DNA of 12,805 bases. Source: Lysobacter_F sp035645555. Its GTDB lineage: Bacteria > Pseudomonadota > Gammaproteobacteria > Xanthomonadales > Xanthomonadaceae. The DNA lies in the NCBI GenBank assembly GCA_035645555.1, contig DASQMI010000072.1:1-12805 (forward strand). The letters run 5' to 3'. Below are positions 6,957 to 12,619 of the stretch, one piece after another (within the stretch, counting starts at the first letter, position 1; each line of letters starts with the position of its first letter). Below the pieces are notes generated by a model, which had not been told where the DNA came from, did no database searches, and worked only from the letters and a program-made list of their open reading frames with translations. The position numbers were made by a program, and so were the translations under genes.

Positions 6957-6980
6957 ACGCCCGCGCCGGAGCGCGGGCGT
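6957..6980 (-). other. Strong hairpin between rpsR and rplI, no U-run
   Basis: A perfect 10-bp inverted repeat, ACGCCCGCGC / GCGCGGGCGT, with a 4-nt loop sits 14 nt after the rpsR stop. On the transcript it is followed by CGTTGCGTCGGC, which lacks the U-run of an intrinsic terminator. A role as partial terminator, RNA-processing or mRNA-stability element between rpsR and rplI is possible. Only the inverted repeat itself is certain. Confidence 0.6.
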
Positions 6981-6994
6981 GCGGTGCAGCGTGC

Positions 6995-7225
6995 TTACGC
7001 GCGGTGGTTGTCGGTGTACGGGATCAGCGCGAGGTAGCGCGCGCGCTTGACTGCGGTCGCGAGCTGGCGCTGGTACTTCGACTTGGTGCCGGTGACACGG
7101 CTCGGGACAATCTTGCCGGTTTCGGTGAGGTACTGGCGCAGGGTGTTGAGATCCTTGTAATCGATCTCCTTGACGCCCTCGGCCGTGAACTTGCAGAACT
7201 TGCGGCGACGGAAGAACTTGGACAT
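6995..7225 (-). CDS. rpsR: 30S ribosomal protein S18
   Basis: A 76-residue S18, a small-subunit protein of the platform that assembles with 16S rRNA as a dimer with S6. Visible family features are the basic N terminus FFRRRKFCKF (4-13), IDYKDLNTLRQYLTETGKIVPSRVTG (21-46) and the RNA-binding AVKRARYLALIPY (58-70). Length is close to the E. coli protein (75 aa). TAGGAG, about 9 nt upstream of the ATG, is a good ribosome binding site. It lies only 23 nt after rpsF; priB, which separates these genes in enterobacteria, is absent, as is usual outside that group. Confidence 0.98.
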   Translation of the reverse strand: MSKFFRRRKFCKFTAEGVKEIDYKDLNTLRQYLTETGKIVPSRVTGTKSKYQRQLATAVKRARYLALIPYTDNHRA

Positions 7226-7248
7226 GGGTGCGCGCTCCTAGGGCGTGA

Positions 7249-7671
7249 TCAGGCGGCTTCGACGGCGTCTTCGGTGGGCTCGGCGGCATCGCCACCGGCG
7301 TCGTCGTCGCGACGGCGACGCTCGCCGCGCTCCGGCCTCTCAGCCTTCTCGTCCTTCGACTTCATGATCGCCGACGCCTCGGTTTCCGGGCCGTCGCGCT
7401 TGATGACCAGGTGGCGCAGCACCGCGTCATTGAAGCGGAAGTTGTCGACCAGCTCGTTGAGCACGGCCTGGCTGCACTCGATGTTGAGCAGCACGTAGTG
7501 AGCCTTGACCAGGTGCTGGATCGGATAGGCCAGCTGACGGCGGCCCCAGTCCTCCAGACGGTGGACCTTGCCCTCGCCGCCTTCGATCAAGCCCTTGTAG
7601 CGCTCGATCATTGCCGGCACCTGCTCGCTCTGGTCCGGGTGGACCAGGAACACGATCTCGTAATGACGCAT
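7249..7671 (-). CDS. rpsF: 30S ribosomal protein S6
   Basis: A 140-residue S6, the partner of S18 on the platform of the 30S subunit. The family core is clear: MRHYEIVFLVHPDQSEQVPAM, then DWGRRQLAYPIQHLVKAHYVLLNI (41-64), and the LNELVDNFRFNDAVLRHLVIK stretch (71-91). After residue 100 comes a long charged tail (KSKDEKAERPERGERRRRDDDAGGD and onward) ending in EAA. In E. coli the S6 tail ends in glutamates that RimK extends; whether this tail is modified cannot be seen. The start at 7671 has AAGGAAA 7 nt upstream and matches the usual N terminus; a longer reading upstream would run through the structured leader. It is the first gene of the S6-S18-L9 operon, with its promoter at 7780-7808. Confidence 0.98.
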   Translation of the reverse strand: MRHYEIVFLVHPDQSEQVPAMIERYKGLIEGGEGKVHRLEDWGRRQLAYPIQHLVKAHYVLLNIECSQAVLNELVDNFRFNDAVLRHLVIKRDGPETEASAIMKSKDEKAERPERGERRRRDDDAGGDAAEPTEDAVEAA

Positions 7672-7694
7672 GGTGATGTTTCCTTGTGGATGAC

Positions 7695-7717
7695 GACCGG
7701 GTGGCCCCGGCAGGGTC
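7695..7717 (-). promoter_or_regulatory. Candidate S6:S18-binding leader hairpin of the rpsF operon
   Basis: In the rpsF leader RNA, GACC (7717-7714) can pair with GGUC (7698-7695), and further inside GGG pairs with CCC (7701-7699). This leaves a 5'-side bulge of five or six bases that contains CUGCC(G), followed by a tight loop. The known S6:S18 leader motif of bacterial rpsF operons uses a stem with a CCG-containing bulge that imitates the 16S rRNA site of the two proteins. Position, about 24 nt before the start codon and next to the ribosome binding site, fits. The structure is hand-folded and the match to the motif is an inference. Confidence 0.45.
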
Positions 7718-7749
7718 AGCCCCCCGCGGCGTGCGCGGTGGAGCAAGGG

Positions 7750-7771
7750 CCCGTCCGCGCGGGCGGACGGG
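7750..7771 (-). other. GC-rich hairpin at the 5' end of the rpsF leader
   Basis: A perfect 9-bp inverted repeat, CCCGTCCGC / GCGGACGGG with a 4-nt loop, begins almost exactly at the start point expected from the promoter at 7780-7808 (about 7773). A hairpin at the very 5' end of a transcript can protect it from decay; that role is inferred. It is not followed by a U-run, so it is not a terminator. Confidence 0.6.
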
Positions 7772-7779
7772 AGCCGGAA

Positions 7780-7808
7780 ATTATGGCAGCGCGCACGCCA
7801 GCGGGCAA
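7780..7808 (-). promoter_or_regulatory. Sigma-70-type promoter of the rpsF-rpsR-rplI operon
   Basis: On the minus strand, TTGCCC (7808-7803; 4 of 6 to TTGACA) is separated by exactly 17 nt from CATAAT (7785-7780; 5 of 6 to TATAAT), and TGC directly precedes the -10 as an extended -10 element. The predicted start, near 7773, gives a leader of about 100 nt before rpsF. It is found by eye, but all three elements agree in spacing. Confidence 0.75.
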
Positions 7809-7817
7809 ATGGCCGCG

Positions 7818-7863
7818 ACCCGCTCACGGGTTCTCCCCGGCCGGGTCCCTAAGCTGGACCCGG
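7818..7863. repeat. Two adjacent inverted repeats between rpsF promoter and the 119-aa gene
   Basis: ACCCG-CTCA-CGGGT (7818-7831) is followed by the perfect 8-bp repeat CCGGGTCC / GGACCCGG (7841-7848 and 7856-7863) with a 7-nt spacer. Both share a CGGGT/ACCCG core. They fill the space between the -35 element of rpsF and the start of the divergent gene, where operators or RNA hairpins in a short leader could lie. Confidence 0.5.
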
Positions 7864-7880
7864 TTTCCCCGAGCAGTCCC

Positions 7881-8240
7881 ATGTACAACCTGAACGGCTT
7901 CCTGATCCGCCCCGAGCACGTCTCGCTCGTCTCCCCGGTGAGGCAGGTTCCCGGCCAGGCCGAGTTCGCCTTCCGTGTGGTGCTGGGCGGCGGCTACGAG
8001 CACATCTGCATCTCGCCAAGCCACGAGCACGCGACGCGCCTGCGAAACGCGCTGATCGCGGCGTGCGACGCGCCGCATTCCGGCAGTGAGGAGCTGGCGG
8101 CTCCGACCTACGTCAATGGCAATACCGCCAAGGCGCCCGACGCCGGCTCGCAGGCGCGAGCCCCGCTCGAACCTGCGGCCAAGGCGCCCGCGCGCAGCCG
8201 CGACAAGCCGGCGCGACGCAGCTCCGGTCGCATGAACTAG
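7881..8240 (+). CDS. Uncharacterised 119-aa protein, divergent from rpsF
   Basis: I do not recognise a family. The first 65 residues look like a small folded domain: alternating hydrophobic stretches FLIRPEHVSLVSPV (7-20) and FAFRVVLGGGYEHICIS (29-45), then a helix HATRLRNALIAACDA (50-64). The rest (about 76-119) is low-complexity, rich in Ala, Pro, Arg and Lys, and probably disordered. No signal peptide or membrane segment is seen. Coding is supported by the natural hydrophobic pattern and codon bias in this frame, and by its place in a gap that is otherwise unfilled. The ATG at 7881 has no obvious Shine-Dalgarno sequence. It is transcribed away from rpsF and towards tRNA-Leu. The strand-order-strand layout resembles the small beta-rich modules of regulatory proteins, but that is speculation. 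Confidence 0.7.
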   Translation: MYNLNGFLIRPEHVSLVSPVRQVPGQAEFAFRVVLGGGYEHICISPSHEHATRLRNALIAACDAPHSGSEELAAPTYVNGNTAKAPDAGSQARAPLEPAAKAPARSRDKPARRSSGRMN

Positions 8241-8261
8241 CCGCCGGCATCAGCTGGTGCG

Positions 8262-8348
8262 TGGTGCCCGGAGTGGGAATCGAACCCACATGGCCTTGCG
8301 GCCGAGGGATTTTAAGTCCCTTGCGTCTACCGGTTCCGCCATCCGGGC
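8262..8348 (-). tRNA. leuZ: tRNA-Leu (anticodon UAA)
   Basis: An 87-nt tRNA with acceptor arms GCCCGGA / TCCGGGC, an anticodon loop CTTAAAA (anticodon UAA) in an AGGGA/TCCCT stem, a long variable arm CGGCCGCAAGGCC as expected of tRNA-Leu, a T-loop GTTCGATTC and an encoded CCA end. It reads UUA codons, rare in so GC-rich a genome. It is third in the Gly-Cys-Leu order, which matches E. coli glyW-cysT-leuZ after pgsA. Confidence 0.97.
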
Positions 8349-8358
8349 CTGAGCCGAC

Positions 8359-8387
8359 ATGGTGCCCGATGGCAGCCGCGGCGCCAA
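8359..8387 (-). promoter_or_regulatory. Weak candidate promoter for tRNA-Leu
   Basis: Downstream of the terminator at 8391-8423, TTGGCG (8387-8382; 4 of 6) is spaced 17 nt from CACCAT (8364-8359; 3 of 6), whose end lies 10 nt before the mature tRNA-Leu 5' end. The -10 match is poor. It is listed only because a strong terminator upstream makes a separate promoter, or frequent read-through, necessary. Confidence 0.25.
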
Positions 8388-8390
8388 CGC

Positions 8391-8423
8391 AAAGAAAAGA
8401 AAAGCCGCGCAGTGCGCGGCTTT
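8391..8423 (-). terminator. Intrinsic terminator between tRNA-Cys and tRNA-Leu
   Basis: On the minus strand, GCCGCGC / GCGCGGC (arms at 8420-8414 and 8410-8404, 3-nt loop) forms a perfect 7-bp stem that AAA/TTT pairs can lengthen to 10 bp. It is followed by TTTTCTTTTCTTT. It lies about 30 nt after the CCA end of tRNA-Cys. Confidence 0.88.
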
Positions 8424-8452
8424 CGTGGCGACCGTCGTCGCGATCGCGAAAT

Positions 8453-8526
8453 TGGAGGCCTGGGTCGGAATTGAACCGGCGTACGCGGATTTGCAGTCCG
8501 CTGCATAACCACTCTGCCACCAGGCC
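8453..8526 (-). tRNA. cysT: tRNA-Cys (anticodon GCA)
   Basis: A 74-nt tRNA with acceptor arms GGCCTGG / CCAGGCC, D-arm GGCAGAGTGGTTATGC, an anticodon stem GCGGA/TCCGC around CTGCAAA (anticodon GCA), a T-arm with GGTTCAATTCC and encoded CCA after the discriminator U, which is the normal discriminator for cysteine tRNA. It is the second gene of the glyW-cysT-leuZ type cluster. Confidence 0.97.
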
Positions 8527-8608
8527 GGAGGCGTCGCCGCCGAAGCGGCGCTTGGATTCTTCCACATCTGCCTGCGTTCGGCAGCCCTCGCCGACCGCAG
8601 ACATGACA

Positions 8609-8628
8609 AGGCCCCGATACCGGGGCCT
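8609..8628 (-). other. Hairpin in the tRNA-Gly to tRNA-Cys spacer
   Basis: A perfect 8-bp inverted repeat AGGCCCCG / CGGGGCCT with a 4-nt loop, starting 10 nt after the CCA end of tRNA-Gly. It is followed on the minus strand by TGTCATG, too poor in U to call a terminator; a role in precursor tRNA processing or partial termination is possible. Confidence 0.5.
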
Positions 8629-8637
8629 GTCGAAAAC

Positions 8638-8713
<76 letters not shown>

Positions 8714-8725
8714 GTGGGACCGCAA

Positions 8726-8753
8726 ATATTACGGATGGGCTCCCGAGTGTCAA
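8726..8753 (-). promoter_or_regulatory. Sigma-70-type promoter of the tRNA-Gly/Cys transcript
   Basis: A perfect TTGACA (8753-8748) is spaced 16 nt from TAATAT (8731-8726; 4 of 6 to TATAAT), which ends 12 nt before the mature 5' end of tRNA-Gly. The AT-rich -10 lies in the short gap after the pgsA stop. Confidence 0.8.
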
Positions 8754-8772
8754 CACCCTCAAGCAGCGAGAT

Positions 8773-9345
8773 TCAGTCGGCGGACGCGCGATCGGCGCGC
8801 AACGCCGGCCATGCCGCGTGCAGATACGCGAAGCCCGACCACAGCGTGAGCAGCGCTGCGCCCGCCAGCAGCCACTCGCCGATGTAGAAGATCGGCAGCC
8901 GCAGCAGCGGCTCGCGGTACAGCAGGCACAGCAGCGCCACCATCTGCACGATGGTCTTGATCTTGCCGATCGTCGCTACCTTCACCCGCGCACGCTGGCC
9001 GAGCTCGGCCATCCATTCGCGCAGCGCCGACACCGCGATTTCGCGGCCGACGATCACCGCCGCCCACAGCGCCATCCACTTGGTCGGATGCTGCTGCACG
9101 ATCAGCAGCAGCGCGACGGCGACCATCAGCTTGTCCGCGACCGGATCGAGGAACGCGCCGAACGCGGAGTACTGGTCGAAGCGGCGCGCGATCCAGCCGT
9201 CCAGCCAGTCGGTCACCGACGCCAGCGCGAACACCGCCGCGGCGGCGAAGTTGGTCCACTGGTACGGCAGGTAGACCACCAGCACCAGCACCGGGATCAG
9301 CACGATCCGCAGCAGCGTCAGCAAGGTCGGAACCGTCAGCCTCAT
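8773..9345 (-). CDS. pgsA: CDP-diacylglycerol--glycerol-3-phosphate 3-phosphatidyltransferase
   Basis: A 190-residue inner-membrane enzyme that makes phosphatidylglycerol phosphate from CDP-diacylglycerol and glycerol 3-phosphate, the committed step to phosphatidylglycerol and cardiolipin. The CDP-alcohol phosphatidyltransferase signature D-x2-DG-x2-AR-x8-G-x3-D-x3-D is complete: Asp46, Asp49, Gly50, Ala53, Arg54, Gly63, Asp67 and Asp71. About five to six hydrophobic segments are visible (for example residues 7-28, 33-45, 74-83, 90-101, 131-143 and 155-170). Length is close to the E. coli enzyme (182 aa). The ATG overlaps the uvrC stop by 4 nt (TCAT on the plus strand, 9342-9345), as part of the classic uvrC-pgsA-glyW-cysT-leuZ order. 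Confidence 0.96.
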   Translation of the reverse strand: MRLTVPTLLTLLRIVLIPVLVLVVYLPYQWTNFAAAAVFALASVTDWLDGWIARRFDQYSAFGAFLDPVADKLMVAVALLLIVQQHPTKWMALWAAVIVGREIAVSALREWMAELGQRARVKVATIGKIKTIVQMVALLCLLYREPLLRLPIFYIGEWLLAGAALLTLWSGFAYLHAAWPALRADRASAD

Positions 9346-11198
9346 CCTTCGCTCCGTGCCCCGTCCGGCAGGTCCAGCCCGTGCAGGGTCGCGTAGATCC
9401 GCTCGGCGAGCGCGGCGTTGACCCCCTCGACGCGGGCGATCTCCTCCACGCCCGCCGCCTTCAGTCCCGCCAGCCCGCCGAAATGCCGCAACAGGTTAGC
9501 GCGACGGCGCGGGCCGATGCCGGGAATGTCCTCCAGCCGGCTGGTGCTGCGTGCCTTCTGGCGCTTACCGCGGTGGCCGGTGATCGCGAAACGGTGCGCT
9601 TCGTCGCGCACCTGCTGGATCAGCTGCAGCGCGGGCGACTCCGGGCCGGGATGCACCACGCGGCCATCCGGCAGCAGCAGTTCCTCCTCGCCGGGCTTGC
9701 GCGCGGGCCCCTTGGCCACGCCCACCACCGCGATCCCGGCGATGCCGCAGGCTTCAAGCACCGCGCGCGCCTGCGCCACCTGGCCGGCACCGCCGTCGAT
9801 GAGAAGCACGTCCGGCACCACACCGCTTTCTTCCACCGCGCGCCGAAAGCGGCGCTCCAGCGCCTGTCGCATCGCCGCGTAGTCGTCGCCGGGCGTGATG
9901 CCGGTGATGTTGTAGCGGCGGTACTGGCCGCGCACGGGTCCTTCGGCATCGAACACCACGCAGGACGCGACGGTCGCCTCGCCCATGGTGTGGCTGATGT
10001 CGAAGCATTCGATGCGCTGCGCAACTTCCGGGAGCGCGAGCAGCTCGCGCAACGCTTCGGCGCGGGCGCGCTGCGCGGCATGGCTGCTGCACTCGCTGGC
10101 CAGCGCGATCTCCGCGTTGCGCCGCGCGAGGTCGACATAGCCGGCGCGGTCGCCGCGCACGTTGCACTTGATCTGCACACGGCGCTCCGCGGTCGCGGAC
10201 AACGCCTCCTCCAGCAGTTGCAGATCGGGAATGTCGCGGTCGAGCACGATCTCGCGCGGCGGCGTCTGCCCCACGTAGTACTGCGAGACGAACGCCGCCA
10301 GCACCTCCGCCGGATTGTCGCTGCCGTTGGTCTTCGGGAAGAACGCGCGGGTGCCGAGATTGCGGCCGTCGCGGAAGGCCAGCAGCATCACGCAGGCGGC
10401 GGCGCCGTGCATCGCGACCGCGAGCACATCGAGGTTGGCCGCTCGGCCGTCGACGTACTGGCGCGCCTGCAGGGTGCGGATCGAGCCGATCAGGTCGCGC
10501 AGCCGCGCCGCCTGTTCGAATTCCAGCTGCTCCGCCGCGCGCTCCATCGCCTTTCCCAGCTCGTCGGTGAGCTCGTCGCTGCGACCGTCCAGCAGCAGGC
10601 ACGCGCGGCGCACGCTTTCGGCGTACTCCTCGGCCGGCACCAGATTCACGCACGGCGCGCTGCAGCGGCCGATCTGGTGCTGCAGGCACGGCCGCGAGCG
10701 GTTGCGGAACACGCTGTCCTCGCAGCTGCGCAGCTTGAACAGCTTGTGCATGAGGTTGAGCGTTTCGCGCACGGCGACGACGCTGGCGTACGGGCCGAAA
10801 TAGCGCCCGGGCACCGCGCGCGGGCCTCGGTGCATGGCGATCCGCGGCCACGCCTCGTTGGTCAGCAGCACGTACGGGTAGCTCTTGTCGTCGCGCAGCA
10901 GCACGTTGTAGCGCGGCTTGAGCGACTTTATCAGCTCGTTCTCGAGCAGCAGCGCTTCCGCCTCGGTGCGCGTGACGGTGACCTCCATCCGCGCGACCTG
11001 GCTCAGCATGGCCATGATCCGGGTCGGCTTCGGGGTGGCGTTGAAGTAGCTCGCGACCCGGTTCTTCAACGCGCTGGCCTTGCCGACGTAGAGCACGCTG
11101 TCGTCGGCGGCGATCATGCGGTACACGCCCGGCGCGGTGCTGAGCGTGCGCACGAACGCCTTGCCGTCGAACGGCTCGCGGTCGGGGGCATCGCTCAT
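9342..11198 (-). CDS. uvrC: Excinuclease ABC subunit C
   Basis: A 618-residue UvrC, which makes both incisions in nucleotide excision repair. In order: the GIY-YIG nuclease domain for the 3' cut (APGVYRM at 22-28, LYVGKASALKNRV at 36-48); four cysteines Cys159-x11-Cys171-x7-Cys179-x3-Cys183 that match the reported iron-sulfur ligands; the UVR domain binding UvrB (about 209-244); the RNase H-like 5' nuclease with CFDISH (398-403), GDDY (437-440), LLIDGGAGQ (465-473) and HRFAITGHR (535-543); and a helix-hairpin-helix end (LEDIPGIGPRRRANLLRHFG, 555-574). I chose ATG 11198 because the length and N terminus fit the family; in-frame ATG 11252 and TTG 11264 would add 18 or 22 residues. No strong ribosome binding site decides between them. 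Confidence 0.96.
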   Translation of the reverse strand: MSDAPDREPFDGKAFVRTLSTAPGVYRMIAADDSVLYVGKASALKNRVASYFNATPKPTRIMAMLSQVARMEVTVTRTEAEALLLENELIKSLKPRYNVLLRDDKSYPYVLLTNEAWPRIAMHRGPRAVPGRYFGPYASVVAVRETLNLMHKLFKLRSCEDSVFRNRSRPCLQHQIGRCSAPCVNLVPAEEYAESVRRACLLLDGRSDELTDELGKAMERAAEQLEFEQAARLRDLIGSIRTLQARQYVDGRAANLDVLAVAMHGAAACVMLLAFRDGRNLGTRAFFPKTNGSDNPAEVLAAFVSQYYVGQTPPREIVLDRDIPDLQLLEEALSATAERRVQIKCNVRGDRAGYVDLARRNAEIALASECSSHAAQRARAEALRELLALPEVAQRIECFDISHTMGEATVASCVVFDAEGPVRGQYRRYNITGITPGDDYAAMRQALERRFRRAVEESGVVPDVLLIDGGAGQVAQARAVLEACGIAGIAVVGVAKGPARKPGEEELLLPDGRVVHPGPESPALQLIQQVRDEAHRFAITGHRGKRQKARSTSRLEDIPGIGPRRRANLLRHFGGLAGLKAAGVEEIARVEGVNAALAERIYATLHGLDLPDGARSEG

Positions 11199-11316
11199 GC
11201 GCGCACGCTCGGACTCGGGTGCGCCGGGAGGATCGGGTCGGACATCGGCCATACCGGACGTCAATGGCGGCGATTATGCGGCAGCGCAAGGCGGCGCCTG
11301 CTCACGCCGCGGCGGC

Positions 11317-11799
11317 CTACGCCGGAGGCGCCTCCAGCTCCTGCCGGAGGCGACGGATCGCGCCGTCGGCGGCCAGCTCCAGCAGCGTCCACACGCGCTC
11401 GAAATCCTTGTGGTTGCCGGTGTACGGGTCGGGCACTTCGCCCTCGGGCAGCACGCCGGCCCAGTCCAGCAGCAGCGCGCTCCGGGCGCGCGCATCCGCT
11501 GGCGCGAGCGCACGCACGGCACGCAGGTTGAAGCGGTCGGCGCACAGCATCCAGTCGAACTGGTAGTAGTCGTCGAGCGAGAGCTGGCGGCCACGCAGCC
11601 CGCTGATGTCGACCCCGTGCCGGGCCGCGGTAGCGATCGCGCGCGGGTCGGGCGGATGACCGACGTGCCAGTGCCCGGTACCGACCGAATCGAACGTCAC
11701 GCGGCCGGCCAGCGGCGATTCCTCCAGCCGCGCGCGCATCACCCCCTCCGCCATCGGCGAGCGGCAGATGTTGCCCAGGCAGACCATCAGCAGACGCAT
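11317..11799 (-). CDS. Low-molecular-weight protein tyrosine phosphatase
   Basis: A 160-residue phosphatase of the low-molecular-weight class. The catalytic P-loop C-x5-R-S is near the N terminus as expected: CLGNICRS, with nucleophile Cys7 and Arg13. The general-acid loop is DPYTG (124-128). The central WHVGHPPDPRA (44-54) and GRQLSLDDYYQFDWML (70-85) stretches are typical. Some members act on tyrosine kinases for polysaccharide export (Wzb type), but this gene has no kinase or export genes beside it; it sits 1 nt after kdsB, so a link to envelope synthesis is only suggested by context. It is probably cytoplasmic, with no signal peptide. The substrate is unknown. Confidence 0.93.
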   Translation of the reverse strand: MRLLMVCLGNICRSPMAEGVMRARLEESPLAGRVTFDSVGTGHWHVGHPPDPRAIATAARHGVDISGLRGRQLSLDDYYQFDWMLCADRFNLRAVRALAPADARARSALLLDWAGVLPEGEVPDPYTGNHKDFERVWTLLELAADGAIRRLRQELEAPPA

Positions 11800-11800
11800 C

Positions 11801-12565
11801 TCATCCCCGTCCTTCGGCCAGGCGCGCCTCGGCGCGGGCCAGATCCTCGGGCGTGTCTACACCAGGCGGGAACGGTTCCGGCGTGATGGCCACCGCGATG
11901 CGTACGCCCGCTTCCAGCACGCGTAACTGCTCGAGCGCCTCGACGTGCTCCAGCCGGCCGGGCGGCATTGCCGCGAAGCGCTGCAGGAACCCGACGCGAT
12001 AGGCGTAGATGCCGATGTGGCGCAGCCAGTGGCCGCCGTCCGGCAGCCGGCTGCGGTCGTGCATGAACGCGTCGCGCGGCCACGGCACCGGCGCGCGGCT
12101 GAAATACAGCGCGTGGCCGTCGGCCCCCGCCACCACTTTCACTGCATTCGGGTCGAGCAGCGTGGCCGCATCCTCGATCTGGCTCGCCAGCGTCGCCATC
12201 GGCGCGCCGCTGCGAACCAGCAGCTCGGCGACCGCACGGATGCCCGCCGCCGGCGCGAACGGCTCGTCGCCCTGCAGGTTGACCACCACGGTGTCGTCGG
12301 GCCAGCCGGCGATGCGTGCGCATTCGGCTAGCCGGTCGGTGCCCGAGGCGTGCGCGGTGGACGTCATGGCGACCCGCACCCCGCTGCCCTGCACCGCCGC
12401 GGCAATGCGCTCGTCGTCGGCGGCGACCCACACCTCGCGCGCGCCCGCGGCCAGCGCGCGGCGTGCGACGTGCAACACCAGCGGTTCGCCGCCGAGCGGG
12501 CGCAGCGGCTTGCCGGGCAGCCGCGAGGCGGCGTAACGCGCGGGAATGGCGACGACGAAATCCAT
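11801..12565 (-). CDS. kdsB: 3-deoxy-manno-octulosonate cytidylyltransferase (CMP-Kdo synthetase)
   Basis: A 254-residue cytoplasmic enzyme that couples Kdo to CTP, giving CMP-Kdo for the lipopolysaccharide inner core. The nucleotide-binding start FVVAIPARYAASRLPGKPL (3-21) is typical, followed by WVAADDERI (46-54), the HASGTDRLAE segment (72-81), VVNLQGDEP (94-102), the HIGIYAYR motif (183-190) and the closing PPGVDTPEDL (233-242). Length is normal (E. coli 248). I chose ATG 12563-12565; a GTG two codons earlier (12571) is possible, and neither has a clear Shine-Dalgarno sequence. It follows lpxK by about 54 nt. In many relatives a small Trm112-type gene lies between these two; here there is no room for one. 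Confidence 0.96.
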   Translation of the reverse strand: MDFVVAIPARYAASRLPGKPLRPLGGEPLVLHVARRALAAGAREVWVAADDERIAAAVQGSGVRVAMTSTAHASGTDRLAECARIAGWPDDTVVVNLQGDEPFAPAAGIRAVAELLVRSGAPMATLASQIEDAATLLDPNAVKVVAGADGHALYFSRAPVPWPRDAFMHDRSRLPDGGHWLRHIGIYAYRVGFLQRFAAMPPGRLEHVEALEQLRVLEAGVRIAVAITPEPFPPGVDTPEDLARAEARLAEGRG

Positions 12566-12619
12566 GGGCACGAGGTCGTGGGAATCCGCCGCGCAGTGTC
12601 GGGCAAAAGCTCGCTGCGG

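Noticed and set aside
11273..11278. CATAAT on the minus strand before uvrC as a -10 element
   Set aside because: It matches the -10 consensus at five of six positions, but no -35-like hexamer is found at 16-18 nt and there is no extended TG element. A uvrC promoter here stays possible but unsupported.
9381..11531. 716-codon open frame on the plus strand
   Set aside because: It is antisense to uvrC and the phosphatase gene; the composition is that of a GC-driven shadow frame with no recognisable motif.
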